A stretch of DNA of 64,000 nucleotides, taken from Sediminibacillus halophilus (lineage in GTDB: Bacteria > Bacillota > Bacilli > Bacillales > Amphibacillaceae). Positions 1 to 9,333 of the stretch are shown one piece after another. How positions within the stretch are numbered: position 1 is the stretch's first letter; each line of letters starts with the position of its first letter. The stretch is taken from the NCBI RefSeq assembly GCF_900103695.1, contig NZ_FNHF01000008.1, positions 1 through 64,000 of the forward strand, written 5' to 3'. The notes under the pieces were generated by a model. That model did not search any database. It was given only the letters and a program-made list of their open reading frames with translations, and had not been told where the DNA came from. The position numbers and the translations under genes were made by a program.

Positions 1-133
1 ACGTGTGAAGTTCGTTGATGTCTTCCTTCTTATCTAGTTTTGAAGGTACACTTTTTCTAAAAAAAACACGAAGGAAGTTCTGTTAAGCCCGTTCACGTCC
101 TGTGAACAACACAGAACGACCTGCATCCTGCAG
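1..133 (+). other. 23S-5S rRNA spacer
   Basis: Non-coding sequence immediately upstream of the 5S gene, so most simply the 23S-5S internal spacer of an rRNA operon whose larger genes lie left of the window. It contains a nested hairpin at about 78-119 (GTTCTGT paired with ACAGAAC around GTTCAC/GTGAAC), the kind of structure expected to bring precursor ends together for processing. The 23S 3' end itself is not visible. Confidence 0.6.
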
Positions 134-250
134 GCCTGGTGGCAATAGCGGAGAGGCCACACCTGTTCCCATGCCGAACACAGCAGTTAAGCTCTCCAGC
201 GCTCATGGTAGTTGGGGCTTTGCCCCTGCGAGAGTAGGACGCCGCCAGGC
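134..250 (+). rRNA. rrf: 5S ribosomal RNA
   Basis: A 117-nt 5S rRNA of the large ribosomal subunit. The ends pair as the terminal helix (GCCTGGTGGC at 134-143 against GCCGCCAGGC at 241-250), and the internal block with CCCATGCCGAACACAG and the GCGAGAGTAGGACG segment are diagnostic of Firmicute 5S RNA. A strong terminator follows 6 nt later and no tRNA genes follow, so this is the last gene of the operon. Confidence 0.97.
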
Positions 251-256
251 AAACCA

Positions 257-297
257 AACCCCCGTGAATGAGGATAACCTCATTCACGGGGGTTTTT
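257..297 (+). terminator. rRNA operon terminator
   Basis: Perfect 17-bp stem (AACCCCCGTGAATGAGG and its complement) with loop ATAA, followed by TTTTTT. Classic rho-independent terminator ending the rRNA operon. Confidence 0.95.
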
Positions 298-425
298 TGT
301 GTGTTTTTCTCCAAAATTTGTAGCTCTATACTGAATGTGGTGGTGTCCCCTATCATGATGAGGGTTGCTACATTGGGCAAAAAACACACTCATTCCCTCT
401 CTCTTTGTTACCCTAAAGTTGCTGA

Positions 426-703
426 CACCTAAGGAAAAAAGAAGCATATGCGTTAAAGAAACGGTTGGATGAATGGTTTAAGGCGAGTGATGAGAAGACA
501 GCCAGAAAAGGGCTGGAGGAATGTCTGGAATGGATGCGTACTTCAAACATAGAGGATTTCGCCGTGTAAGAAAAACGTTCATGCGTTGGAAACAAGAGAT
601 TTTACAGTCATTCATGTATCCATTTAACAATGAGTGTATCGAGGGAATAAACAATACGATAAAAGTTTTAAAACGAGATTCCTTTGGAAGGATTAAAGCA
701 TAA
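426..703 (+). pseudogene. ISL3-family transposase, C-terminal remnant, frameshifted
   Basis: The first part reads EAYALKKRLDEWFKASDEK in the frame starting at 441 and stops just after FAV near 567-569. One frame over, the reading continues RKTFMRWKQEILQSF, then EGINNTIKVLKRDSFG, to a stop at 703. The segment with EGINN and IKVLKR, followed by an aromatic or Ser-Phe-Gly turn, is the conserved C-terminal end of ISL3-type DDE transposases. The two halves join only through a frameshift near 560-570. The catalytic Asp residues and the whole N-terminal two thirds are missing, and no terminal inverted repeats are visible. This is a dead insertion-sequence fragment, placed directly behind an rRNA operon. 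Confidence 0.8.
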
Positions 704-719
704 AATTTCATGGCAGCAG

Positions 720-880
720 GAGGTTAAAAAGACTCTATAGAGCGAAATAGCGTAGCAGAGGAGCTAAGCGAGTCTCCTGCGGAAAAACGGACGACCGAGA
801 CCCCGCAGCGGGCTTTGCGAGGAGGCTTGGGCGTTCGTCCGCGGAAAGCGAGTTTAGTTCCTCTGCGGTCTCAGGAAACT
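720..880. repeat. GC-rich intergenic repeat element (rRNA-side copy)
   Basis: A GC-rich, non-coding, hairpin-prone block: CGGACGA at 788-794 pairs with TCGTCCG at 835-841, and CAGAGGA near 760 can pair with TCCTCTG near 862. It shares order and short motifs (CCCGCAG, GAGG, CCGCGGAAAGCG) with the reverse complement of the blocks at 9086-9175 and 38349-38420 and with 56590-56650. I read it as one copy of a dispersed intergenic element; its function is unknown. Confidence 0.55.
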
Positions 881-926
881 TGAAAAAAAGTGGGGAAATT
901 CTGCCCCCACTTTAGTTTAGCAACCG

Positions 927-2189
927 TTACTTGGCCAATGCTTCCCATGCTGCATTCATTCCAGCTACTCTTCCTGTTACCATAGCGGAGGTGATGTTAT
1001 AACCTCCAGTGTAGCCATGGATGTCTAAGATTTCCCCGCTAAAATAAAGTCCGTGCATGAACTTAGATTGCAGTGTGTTAGGTATCACCTCTTTAGTGGA
1101 AACCCCTCCACCTGTCACAAATGCCTTCTCTATAGGCTGTGAACCATTAACTTTAAATTGGAAGTGTTTTAAATCACTTAAAAAGTGGGTGAACTTTTCC
1201 CGGGAAATATTTGCTGCCCGATCTTCTAGAGAGATTCCGTTTTTTTGAAGTGAATAATCAAGAAAACGTTCAGGAATTAATCCCTTACATACATTTTTCA
1301 CTGTCTTTTTCGGATTTTCCTCCAATCGTTTTTTATAATCATCCAGCAAACCATGGAGGGGATGACCAGGTAAAGCATCGATTTCCATTGTTACTTCCTT
1401 GTTTCCTTTCTTTAATTCTTTGACAACAAATTGCGAACACCTCAATACAGCTGGCCCAGAAACACCAAAATGCGTAAAAAGCATGTCCATCCTGTGCGTG
1501 ATAATCGGTTTGTTTTTTCTATTCAACACGGATAAAGCTATGTCACGAAGAGCAAGACCTTGCAATTTCTTTTCCTTGATAAACGTTTCGGAAGAAAGGA
1601 GGGGTACCTCTGTAGGATAGATATCGGTAATCGTATGTCCTGCTTTCTTTGCCCATGCATAACCGTCCCCTGTACTTCCGGTATGTGGAACAGCTTTTCC
1701 CCCAACTGCAATGATGATTGCGTCAGCTGTGATTTTTTCTTTGTCTTTAAGGATAATGGTGTGCTGGCTTTCACCGTAATCAATCGCTTCAACTGGAGTG
1801 TTCGTCCTAATCGTTACATTCAATTCCGCCAGCCGGTTAAGCAATGCATTCACAACACTTTTAGCGGAATTGCTTACTGGAAACATTCTGCCATGGTCTT
1901 CTTCTTTCAGTTTGACACCTAGCCCCTCAAAAAAATCAATGATATCGTAATTGTCAAAAACAGAAAAAGCACTGTATAAAAAACGGCCATTTCCTGGAAT
2001 ATGTTTGATTACTTCTTCTTGGGGAAGCCGGTTAGTGACATTGCACCGACCGCCTCCAGAAATGGCCAGCTTTTTCCCCAATTTGTTTCCTTTATCAATC
2101 AAAAGTGTATGCGCACCGTATTCGGCAGCAGCAATTGCAGCCATCAGTCCAGACGGACCTCCACCGATCACGACAACTTGGTAAGTCAA
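927..2189 (-). CDS. ytfP: HI0933/BaiN-like NAD(P)/FAD-dependent oxidoreductase
   Basis: A 420-residue flavoprotein of the HI0933 family. The N-terminus is a dinucleotide-binding fold ([14 protein letters not shown], residues 5-18) with an acidic residue ending the second strand. GGGRCNVTN at 46-54 is the family signature, and the C-terminal FAD-contact motif with TGGGVS and [14 protein letters not shown] is complete. The substrate is not known with certainty for bacillar members, so only an oxidoreductase or reductase role can be stated. The start is TTG at 2189, preceded on the minus strand by an AGGAAGGA-type ribosome binding site. It is transcribed divergently from murJ, as ytfP lies close to ytgP in B. 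subtilis. Full length. Confidence 0.88.
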   Translation of the reverse strand: MTYQVVVIGGGPSGLMAAIAAAEYGAHTLLIDKGNKLGKKLAISGGGRCNVTNRLPQEEVIKHIPGNGRFLYSAFSVFDNYDIIDFFEGLGVKLKEEDHGRMFPVSNSAKSVVNALLNRLAELNVTIRTNTPVEAIDYGESQHTIILKDKEKITADAIIIAVGGKAVPHTGSTGDGYAWAKKAGHTITDIYPTEVPLLSSETFIKEKKLQGLALRDIALSVLNRKNKPIITHRMDMLFTHFGVSGPAVLRCSQFVVKELKKGNKEVTMEIDALPGHPLHGLLDDYKKRLEENPKKTVKNVCKGLIPERFLDYSLQKNGISLEDRAANISREKFTHFLSDLKHFQFKVNGSQPIEKAFVTGGGVSTKEVIPNTLQSKFMHGLYFSGEILDIHGYTGGYNITSAMVTGRVAGMNAAWEALAK

Positions 2190-2468
2190 AATTTCTTCAT
2201 TCCTTCCTGTTATCTGTCTGGGTATATAGGGTAGGACTCCTTATATAGCCTGTCACTACTATAGCATAGCATGTCGTCAGTAGACGCAAAAAATGCAGTA
2301 TTTCCATAGGATATAAACCTGTTACGCAAAAGTATATGACAGGTTGGAACTTCACCCCGGCATTCGCCAAAATATAACATTATACAAAATAAACCGCAAA
2401 AATCTGTTAGAAGTCGAACGATATGATAAAATAGACTGGTTAGATAAAGGAGATGCAGGTGAATTATC

Positions 2469-4094
2469 ATGGCTGTTAATAATATAGTACGTGGCACGAT
2501 GCTTTTAACTGCCGCTACATTTTTATCGAAATTTTTAGGGATGATTTATGTTATCCCGTTTAATGAGATCGTAGGTGCTGAAGGGGGGGCTTTATACCAG
2601 TATGCGTACATACCATATAACATCCTGATCAGCATTTCGACGGTCGGTGTACCTTTGGCCGTTTCTAAATTTGTGTCGAAATACAACTCACTCGGCGACT
2701 ATCAAACCGGAAGAAAAATGTTTAAGGCCGGATTCAGCCTAATGGCGGTAACAGGTTTCATTGCTTTTTTAATAATGTTTCTGGGTGCTGGCATATTGGC
2801 TAATATTTATATACCAGATGATTCAGAAGGGATTGCTGCGGCAGATGTGGCAATGGTCATCCGAATGGTTAGTTTTGCCCTGTTGGTTATTCCAGCAATG
2901 AGTATTGTCAGGGGTTTTTTCCAGGGATATGAATCAATGGGACCAACTGCGGTGTCACAAGTGGTCGAGCAAATCGTACGCATTATATTTTTGTTGGTTG
3001 CCGTGTACTTAATAATCGATGTATTTGATGGAACAACAAAATTAGCTGTAGGTTTTGCAACATTTGCGGCCTTTGTAGGAGCAATTGCTTCCTGTGTCGT
3101 GTTGTGGTTTTTTTGGCGGAAAAGAAAGCGTCACTTGGACAGGCAGGTTCAACAGCAGGTGGAAAGTTACAATTTGCCGATGGGCGCCTTGTTTAAAGAG
3201 CTGTTTCGCTATGCAGGACCGTTTGTGCTGGTGGGAATTGCTACGCCCCTCTATCAATTTGTCGATTCGGTTACGTTCAAACGCGGAATGGCAGCGATTG
3301 GGCAAAGCGATATTGCAGATGTCGCTTTGTCAAACATTAACTTGTACGGGCATAAGCTGGTGATTATTCCAGTCACCCTCGCGACTGGAATGTCATTAGC
3401 CGCTTTGCCTGCGATTACAAAATCGTTTACAGAAAAGAACCGGCAAAGGATGTATCAGCAAATCAATCAATCTTTGCAAACGATCATGCTGCTGATTCTC
3501 CCTTCGATTGTTGGATTATCTATCCTCTCTAATGAGGCATACCAGTCTTTTTATGGGACTTACAAAATCGATTTAAATGGATCATTATTGGGATGGTATG
3601 CCCCGGTAGCTCTCGCTTTTGGATTTTTTACGGTGAGTTCATCGATATTGCAGGGAATCAACCAACAGCGATTTGCCGTGATCAGCCTCACCGCTGGTTT
3701 GATGGTGAAAGTCTTTTTGAACCTCCCGTTCATCCATACTTTCGGGGCTAAAGGAGCGGTACTCGCTACCATGCTGGCAGTCGTTACGGCTGTATTTCTG
3801 AATCTATGGAGAGTAAAACAAGCAGTGGCTTTCCCATTAAAACAATTTATTAAGCGATCAATGCTGATTTCCATTTTCACTCTATTCATGGGAGTCATAG
3901 TCTGGCTGGTGAAATGGGGGCTTGGCTTTTTCATTTCTTACCAGGATGGCCGGGCAGAGGGAGTCTTAGTGCTGGCTGTTGGTGTAATTGCCGGAGCGAT
4001 CGTCTATTTATGGCTTTGTTATGAATCTACTTTGCTGGAGCGTGTCCTGGGAAGCAGGGTAAGAATCATCGATAAATTTCTGAAACGAAGATAA
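2469..4094 (+). CDS. murJ: lipid II flippase MurJ (YtgP), MOP superfamily
   Basis: A 541-residue polytopic membrane protein with about 14 hydrophobic segments throughout. It is of the polysaccharide-exporter/MviN type of the MOP superfamily. In B. subtilis the orthologue YtgP was shown to be MurJ, which moves lipid-linked peptidoglycan precursor to the outer face of the membrane, redundantly with Amj. The N-terminal GTMLLTAATFLSKFLGMIYV helix and the central RGFFQGYESMGPTAVSQVVEQ segment are typical of the YtgP branch. An AGGTGA site lies 6 nt before the ATG. The pseudouridine synthase gene follows 19 nt downstream with its own strong binding site, suggesting co-transcription. Identity is by family and gene order. 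Confidence 0.9.
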   Translation: MAVNNIVRGTMLLTAATFLSKFLGMIYVIPFNEIVGAEGGALYQYAYIPYNILISISTVGVPLAVSKFVSKYNSLGDYQTGRKMFKAGFSLMAVTGFIAFLIMFLGAGILANIYIPDDSEGIAAADVAMVIRMVSFALLVIPAMSIVRGFFQGYESMGPTAVSQVVEQIVRIIFLLVAVYLIIDVFDGTTKLAVGFATFAAFVGAIASCVVLWFFWRKRKRHLDRQVQQQVESYNLPMGALFKELFRYAGPFVLVGIATPLYQFVDSVTFKRGMAAIGQSDIADVALSNINLYGHKLVIIPVTLATGMSLAALPAITKSFTEKNRQRMYQQINQSLQTIMLLILPSIVGLSILSNEAYQSFYGTYKIDLNGSLLGWYAPVALAFGFFTVSSSILQGINQQRFAVISLTAGLMVKVFLNLPFIHTFGAKGAVLATMLAVVTAVFLNLWRVKQAVAFPLKQFIKRSMLISIFTLFMGVIVWLVKWGLGFFISYQDGRAEGVLVLAVGVIAGAIVYLWLCYESTLLERVLGSRVRIIDKFLKRR

Positions 4095-4113
4095 GTAAAA
4101 AGGAGGGACTGGT

Positions 4114-4836
4114 ATGAGAATCGATAAGCTGCTTGCCAATATGGGATATGGAAGCAGAAAAGAAGTAAAAGATCTATTGAAAAAAGGGAATGTCCGTTGC
4201 GATGATAAAGTAGTTAAGTCTCCCCAGGTTCATGTAGATCCGGGAAAAAACATCATCACCGTATTTGGTGAAACAGTTGAGTACAAAGAGGCGGTTTATT
4301 TAATGATGAATAAGCCGCCGGGATACGTATCTGCCACAGAGGATCAACGCGACTTGACAGTGGTCGATTTACTGGAACCGGAAGATGCTGTTTTGAATCC
4401 TTTTCCGGTCGGCCGTCTGGATAAAGACACTGAAGGGCTGCTGTTGATCACGAACGACGGAAAGCTCGCCCATCAATTGCTTTCTCCTAAAAGACATGTG
4501 GGGAAAACATATTTCGCAATTATCGAAGGTAGGGTCACAGAAGAGGATATAGAGGCTTTCCAAAAGGGTGTGCCCTTGGATGATGGCTATGTCACCCAGC
4601 CAGCAGACTTAAAAATTATGTCACATGGTGAGACCTCTGAAATCGAACTAACCATTACGGAAGGCAAGTTCCATCAGGTGAAACGAATGTTTGAGTCAGT
4701 AGGAAAGCGGGTCACCTATTTAAAACGGCTTTCTATGGGGAGTCTCAAGCTTGATCCTGATTTGCAGACAGGTGAATATCGGGAACTAACAGATCAAGAA
4801 TTGGAACAGTTACAAAACGAGCAGATAAAAAAATAG
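4114..4836 (+). CDS. ytzG: RsuA-family rRNA pseudouridine synthase (YtzG)
   Basis: A 240-residue pseudouridine synthase of the RsuA/RluB/E/F group, predicted to isomerise a uridine in ribosomal RNA. Residues 1-60 form an S4-like RNA-binding domain (MRIDKLLANMGYGSRKEV). The catalytic loop FPVGRLDKDTEGLLLITNDG carries the nucleophilic Asp, and the C-terminal GKFHQVKRMFESVGKRV motif is also present. An AAGGAGGGAC binding site lies just before the ATG. It follows murJ in the same order as in B. subtilis. The exact rRNA position modified cannot be read from the sequence; U516 of 16S is the known target of E. coli RsuA. Confidence 0.9.
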   Translation: MRIDKLLANMGYGSRKEVKDLLKKGNVRCDDKVVKSPQVHVDPGKNIITVFGETVEYKEAVYLMMNKPPGYVSATEDQRDLTVVDLLEPEDAVLNPFPVGRLDKDTEGLLLITNDGKLAHQLLSPKRHVGKTYFAIIEGRVTEEDIEAFQKGVPLDDGYVTQPADLKIMSHGETSEIELTITEGKFHQVKRMFESVGKRVTYLKRLSMGSLKLDPDLQTGEYRELTDQELEQLQNEQIKK

Positions 4837-4881
4837 ACTGACGAAAATAAGTCAGCCATTTGTTTATTTATTAACAATAAT

Positions 4882-5100
4882 TCACGAAATTTTGACTTTC
4901 TTTCTAGTGATTTTCCATCTTCCCCGATTTGGGCTCACTACCAGGCCGTTATGCTCTAGTACATGAAGGTCTCGTTGTACAGTACGATCGGTGATTCCAA
5001 ATTCTTCAGCTAACTCGGTTGTGGTGACTGTCCCGTTTTCTCTTATATAAAGATAAACAGCCTTCACTCGAGTCAGCATCCGGGTTGTTGATTGATTCAA
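4882..5100 (-). CDS. ytzE: small DeoR-type HTH regulator YtzE
   Basis: A 72-residue protein that consists almost only of a DeoR-type winged helix-turn-helix (TTTELAEEFGITDRTVQRDLHVLE, the recognition helix around residues 32-45). It has no sugar-phosphate-binding domain, so it may act as a minimal DNA-binding protein. Full-length DeoR repressors are about 250 residues, but B. subtilis YtzE is equally short, so this is not a truncation. The start is TTG at 5100 with AGGAGTGG upstream on the minus strand. It converges with ytzG and diverges from the channel gene. Targets are unknown. Confidence 0.82.
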   Translation of the reverse strand: MNQSTTRMLTRVKAVYLYIRENGTVTTTELAEEFGITDRTVQRDLHVLEHNGLVVSPNRGRWKITRKKVKIS

Positions 5101-5251
5101 AAAACCACTCCTTAACGTTCAAGTCATTGAATTGTGGTGCAAGTGAACCTTTGAAGTTATTATAATTTTACACCTTTTTAAGTAAAAACGCTAGAATTTC
5201 TGGCTATTTTACTGACAATTCACGTTATTTTCACAAATGGGGGATGATTGT

Positions 5252-6277
5252 TTGATAAGAAAAATTATCTTGAAAGTGGTTGCAATAAGCAACACCATGC
5301 TGTTTGTTTCCAGCGCATTGCTGATTCTTCTGGCTTCTGTCTTGATTGTCGTTGTGGAACCGGAAACGTTTCCGTCTGTCTTTGATGGTTTCTGGTGGAC
5401 GATGACTACGGTGACAACAGTCGGATATGGAGACTATTCCCCCGCAACTTTCAGCGGCAGGATGATTGCTTTGGTTCTATACATACTGGGTATCGGACTT
5501 ATCGGTGTCGTCATTGGAAAAGTTTTGGATGGTCTCGGAAAATTCCGGAAAAACCGCGAGGAGGGTAATATCATGTATTATGAAAAGGGGCATTATATTA
5601 TCATTGGCTGGTCATATAAAGCAAAAGCAGCCATAAAGGAAATGCAGGAAACCAACAAAGATGCAGAAATTGTCATCGTAGATGATTTGGAAAAGGCGCC
5701 AATGCTGGCGGAAAATATTCATTACATAAGAGGAAATGTTTCGTCAGAAGACGTCCTGGATAAGGCCAACATAAAAGAAGCGGAAGCCGTGTTGATTTTT
5801 GCGGATGAACGGGTACAGGATAAGCAGCTTAGTGACGGTCGTACGCTTTTGATTGCTACGGCTGTGGAAGCTGTAGCACCGGCCGTCCATACCATCGCGG
5901 AAGTTATGGAAGAAGCACACATCAAGAATTTTGAACACATCCAAGTAGATGAGTTCATTATTTCCCATGAAACGATTTCGTCTCTGTTTGTCCGTTCTGC
6001 TTTTCGTAAGGGGATTTCCAGTGTGTATAATCAACTGCTTCGTAGATCATTTGGGGATGATTTGTTCCATGTCCCCCGGCAAAAGCACTGGAAAACGTAC
6101 CGTGATGCTTTCAATGAATTACTGGCAGAAGGAGCTACCCTTATTGCTGATCATACCAATCTCAGTGTTAACCGGATGCTGGATATACAATTGCCGGAAG
6201 ACGCAGAATTATATGTTATATGTGATTTAGAAACATATGAACGAATACACCAAAAGTATTCTGGGAATAGACACTAA
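5252..6277 (+). CDS. yugO: two-TM potassium channel with RCK domain (YugO-like)
   Basis: A potassium channel subunit with two membrane helices flanking a pore loop and a cytoplasmic Rossmann (TrkA-N/RCK) domain. Helix 1 is near residues 5-30. The selectivity filter TTVGYGDYSP is near residues 59-68. Helix 2 (MIALVLYILGIGLIGVVIGK) follows, then the RCK domain starting HYIIIGWSYKAKAAI. B. subtilis YugO is the K+ channel implicated in electrical signalling in biofilms. I chose TTG at 5252 because GGGGGA lies 8 nt upstream; the in-frame ATG at 5237 has no binding site before it. It stands alone, with the ytzE gene divergent on its left. Confidence 0.85.
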   Translation: MIRKIILKVVAISNTMLFVSSALLILLASVLIVVVEPETFPSVFDGFWWTMTTVTTVGYGDYSPATFSGRMIALVLYILGIGLIGVVIGKVLDGLGKFRKNREEGNIMYYEKGHYIIIGWSYKAKAAIKEMQETNKDAEIVIVDDLEKAPMLAENIHYIRGNVSSEDVLDKANIKEAEAVLIFADERVQDKQLSDGRTLLIATAVEAVAPAVHTIAEVMEEAHIKNFEHIQVDEFIISHETISSLFVRSAFRKGISSVYNQLLRRSFGDDLFHVPRQKHWKTYRDAFNELLAEGATLIADHTNLSVNRMLDIQLPEDAELYVICDLETYERIHQKYSGNRH

Positions 6278-6307
6278 ATAGAAAAATATAAATAGAGAGG
6301 GGATAGA

Positions 6308-7486
6308 ATGGCACAACACGAAAAAACATACCGTTTTTTACAAGTATTCTATTTTTTCACCTTTTTTTCTAATGGTGCTTTATTTCCATTACTAGCCGTT
6401 TTCCTTGAAGAAGAAAAAGGATTAAACCACACGGAAATCGGCGTCATCGTATCAGCAATTCCTTTGGTGACTGTATTTCTCCAGCCTATTTGGGGAGCAA
6501 TCAGTGACTTTACGAAAAACCCTAGAAAATTATTACTGATTTCGGGACTTGCAGCAGGGCTGCTCGGCTTCGGGTATCCTTTATTGAATGGATATTATCC
6601 CTTAGTGTTCGGGATTATCATTATTGCGATATTCCAGTGTGCAATTATCCCGTTATCGGACAGCTTGACGCTTAATTATGTACAAACTCATAAAAAAGAT
6701 TATGGGAACATCCGGTTAATGGGATCTGTCGGCTTTGCTATCGCTGCGTTTTTACTTGGACGTTTAACGGACATGACCAATTCCATCAATTGGATTTTTT
6801 ATGCTTTTTCTTTAGCAATTTTGCTGGCCCTGTTAACATTGTTTGACTTTCCGAAACGTGGACAAGGCGTGACTGTATCTTTTCGGACAGGGCTCACCAG
6901 TCTGTTTAAACAAAAAGAGTTCAGCTTGTTTTTACTGGCCAACTTTTTAGTCTTCGGCCCCGTTTTAGCCAATAATTTTTACTTCAGTACATTTGTGCTT
7001 ACCGCTGGCGGAACACTTGCAGGCGTCGGAGTCGCTTTCTTGCTGGCAGCCGGGAGTGAGGCGCCGTTTATGCGATTCACACAGAACGTCATCAATAAAG
7101 TCGGCATCATGAACGTGCTGTTAATCAGTGGTGGTGTATCAAGTGCAAGGTGGTTATTATACTTCTTTGAACCACCTACCAGCGTCGTTTATGGCACGAC
7201 CATCGTACAGGGCATTTCTGTCGGTCTTTATGTACCAGCAGCGTTGATCTTCATCCGGGACATCGCGCCAAATGCTTTACAAGCCACAGCTGTCGGAGTT
7301 TATAGTGCCGTGGGGAATGGTGTAGGAAATGCATTTTTCACATTTCTTGGTGGCATAATGATAGACGCAGGAACCATTTTTATCATGTATGGTTTCTTCT
7401 CACTAATTACACTGTTCGGCCTTGGGCTGCTTGTCTATATACAGCGGTTGGTAAAGACCGAGGATCTGCTTACAGTAGGAGGTTGA
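6308..7486 (+). CDS. MFS transporter, 12 TM
   Basis: A 392-residue major facilitator protein with 12 predicted membrane helices. The A-like motif between helices 2 and 3 is present as GAISDFTKNPRKLL, and the N-half (GALFPLLAVFLEEEKGLNHTEIG) resembles the LacY-like MFS_1_like/PucC-type subgroup that includes B. subtilis YwbF. Substrate and direction of transport cannot be told. GAGAGGGG lies 5 nt before the ATG. The last bases overlap the start region of thpR, whose ribosome binding site lies inside this coding sequence, so the two are probably translationally linked. Confidence 0.85.
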   Translation: MAQHEKTYRFLQVFYFFTFFSNGALFPLLAVFLEEEKGLNHTEIGVIVSAIPLVTVFLQPIWGAISDFTKNPRKLLLISGLAAGLLGFGYPLLNGYYPLVFGIIIIAIFQCAIIPLSDSLTLNYVQTHKKDYGNIRLMGSVGFAIAAFLLGRLTDMTNSINWIFYAFSLAILLALLTLFDFPKRGQGVTVSFRTGLTSLFKQKEFSLFLLANFLVFGPVLANNFYFSTFVLTAGGTLAGVGVAFLLAAGSEAPFMRFTQNVINKVGIMNVLLISGGVSSARWLLYFFEPPTSVVYGTTIVQGISVGLYVPAALIFIRDIAPNALQATAVGVYSAVGNGVGNAFFTFLGGIMIDAGTIFIMYGFFSLITLFGLGLLVYIQRLVKTEDLLTVGG

Positions 7487-7491
7487 GTTTG

Positions 7492-8043
7492 ATGGCTGAT
7501 TCGCATTACTTTATTGGCATCCCGTTGAATGAACGAATACAACATCAATTGAAACTTGTTCAAGAGAAATTAAAAAGGCGTCCTGATTTAGCGTATAAAA
7601 ATTGGACGCACCCGCAGGATATGCACATTACACTTAAATTTCTCGGTCCTTCACCCGATAGTACTATTAAAGAATTAAAAAGAGACTTGCAGCAAATCTC
7701 ACAAAAACACTGTTTCTCCCTTGATATCAAAGGGATTGGTCACTTTGGAAATCCTCAGGAGCCAAGAGTTGTCTGGGCTGGTGTGGAAAATGCCAGCCCG
7801 CTGGCAGCTCTGCAAAAACAAGTGGATGGATTATGCCAAACTCTCGGATGGTCCCTGGAAAACAGGCCATACCGTCCGCATATTACGCTTGCGAAAAAAT
7901 GGGCGGGTAATAAAAAAGTGAATATCCCGATTACAGAGGAGTTCCCTTTTGGTAACTTAGAAGTAGAACGTATTCATTTATATCAAATACATCCATCTCA
8001 AACTCCCAAGTACGAAGCGATTGAAACTATCAGCTTAAAATGA
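7492..8043 (+). CDS. thpR: RNA 2',3'-cyclic phosphodiesterase ThpR (YtlP)
   Basis: A 2H phosphoesterase of about 183 residues (formerly called 2'-5' RNA ligase) that opens 2',3'-cyclic phosphate RNA ends. Both HxTx signatures are present: MHITLKFLG near residues 41-49 and PHITLAKK near 126-133. I place the start at ATG 7492, 9 nt after AGGAGG (7477-7482); in-frame TTG codons at 7483 and 7489 are alternatives, the first overlapping the MFS stop. It opens the ytlP-ytlQ-ytlR-ytmP order known from B. subtilis. Cytoplasmic; no unusual residues seen. Confidence 0.88.
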   Translation: MADSHYFIGIPLNERIQHQLKLVQEKLKRRPDLAYKNWTHPQDMHITLKFLGPSPDSTIKELKRDLQQISQKHCFSLDIKGIGHFGNPQEPRVVWAGVENASPLAALQKQVDGLCQTLGWSLENRPYRPHITLAKKWAGNKKVNIPITEEFPFGNLEVERIHLYQIHPSQTPKYEAIETISLK

Positions 8044-8052
8044 GGTGAGCGA

Positions 8053-8970
8053 TTGGCGCAACTGGTTAAATTACAGAATTACATCTCTCGTTATGAGAAG
8101 GATATTTTTCATTATCCGGGACAGTTTAGCAGAATGAAAAAGGAAAAATGGAATAAAACCTTGGAACATTGGGAAGCGGAACGGCATTCTTCAGAACAGG
8201 AGTTGGAAAGGTTCCAGCAAACAGAGCAGGCTTCCATGGCGAAGTGGCGTTCTTTGTTCAGTAAACAAAATAAGCAAGAAGAAATCTGGTCCGGGGAGAA
8301 GGAAAAACCAGGGCTTCCACATACTAAAGAGGACTTGAAACATCAATTCCTTGATCGGCTGGTTGCTTTTCAATTAAAATGGGCCTCTTCAACTGTAAGT
8401 CAAATGTCGTTTTTGGATAGATCTTTTTTACAAGACCAAACGCTGAAGTATTTTCTGCAGCGGTTTCCAGATACGTATTTATTCATGTACGAACCTGTTT
8501 TCACCTTGAAAAATAGCACGATGGAGGGCGACATTGTTTTTATACAGCCGCAAGGCATAGAGATTATCAATCTAGTAGAAAATCCTGCAGCAGATACAAT
8601 TTTTGCTAAGGAAGAACGGATGTGGGAAATCACCATTCAAGGTAACAAGGAACGGTTACTAAGTCCGATGCTGTCTTTGAGAAGGACCGAGCAGGTTATC
8701 AAAAGCATTTTGGATTTGCATCAGGTCGAATTTCCTATACAAAAGACAGTGCTTTCCCGCATGAATTCAATTCAATCCGAACACGTACCTTTTCGTACTC
8801 GCTTTGTTGATAAGCAGGGACACGATGAATGGCTGCAACAACATAGACAAGAAGTTTCTCCACTGAAGCATAATCAATTGGTGGTCTGTAAAGCGCTGCT
8901 AGACCATTGTCAGACAGTAGCAGTCAGGCGAAGAGAATGGGAAGAAAACGACGGTTCCCAACCATTATAA
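8053..8970 (+). CDS. ytlQ: YtlQ-like protein of unknown function
   Basis: A 305-residue soluble protein. Identified by position between ytlP and ytlR. The first 85 residues are charged and helical (coiled-coil-like, rich in Lys, Glu and Gln). The middle part has alternating beta segments (EGDIVFIQPQGIEIINLVEN) reminiscent of the core of NERD nuclease-related domains, but I cannot confirm catalytic residues. The start is TTG at 8053, four nt after AGGTGA and 9 nt after the thpR stop, so it is co-transcribed with thpR. Function not established. Confidence 0.7.
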   Translation: MAQLVKLQNYISRYEKDIFHYPGQFSRMKKEKWNKTLEHWEAERHSSEQELERFQQTEQASMAKWRSLFSKQNKQEEIWSGEKEKPGLPHTKEDLKHQFLDRLVAFQLKWASSTVSQMSFLDRSFLQDQTLKYFLQRFPDTYLFMYEPVFTLKNSTMEGDIVFIQPQGIEIINLVENPAADTIFAKEERMWEITIQGNKERLLSPMLSLRRTEQVIKSILDLHQVEFPIQKTVLSRMNSIQSEHVPFRTRFVDKQGHDEWLQQHRQEVSPLKHNQLVVCKALLDHCQTVAVRRREWEENDGSQPL

Positions 8971-9333
8971 AAGGCGATTTTCAGGTGTATCTGCCGTTTA
9001 ACGTAACAAATATTAACGGTGAAGTTAACTTCCCCTTAACCCCTTCCGACCATTTGGAAGAGTGATAATCTATCGCTTCGGAAGTCCCCGGACTTTCCGT
9101 GGGCGGTTGATGAACTTCCTCAAGCTAGTACTCTGCAGAATATCACCGGAGTCTTTTCACCCGGAGAAAAAAAGTGCGTGCTGCCGGAGTTGGTGTATTA
9201 ACCTTTTTGGAAGAATCGGATAAAACGAGGTTTCCACAGCATTTTCATTTATTTACAAGTTTATGCACACGAAGTGAGTTAAACAAGAATATGGTCTGGG
9301 TGAGATCCAGAAAACCGAATAGGGGATAAGGGC
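8971..9333. repeat. intergenic region with diverged GC-rich repeat (core 9086-9175)
   Basis: A 363-bp gap without a gene. The stretch 9091-9150 aligns base for base with 38348-38407 at about three quarters identity (shared core GGGCGG..TG.TGAACTTCCTC.AGCT, then CTCTGC, then TCACCG), so it is a diverged copy of the same dispersed element. CTCCGG/CCGGAG pairs near 9145-9175 can fold into hairpins. No clear terminator for ytlQ was seen. Confidence 0.6.

Noticed and set aside
102-323. Open frames over the 5S rRNA region on both strands
   Set aside because: They lie on the rRNA gene and its terminator, so they are not coding.
5237-5251. Upstream ATG for the potassium channel
   Set aside because: No ribosome binding site precedes it, while TTG 5252 has GGGGGA at good distance.
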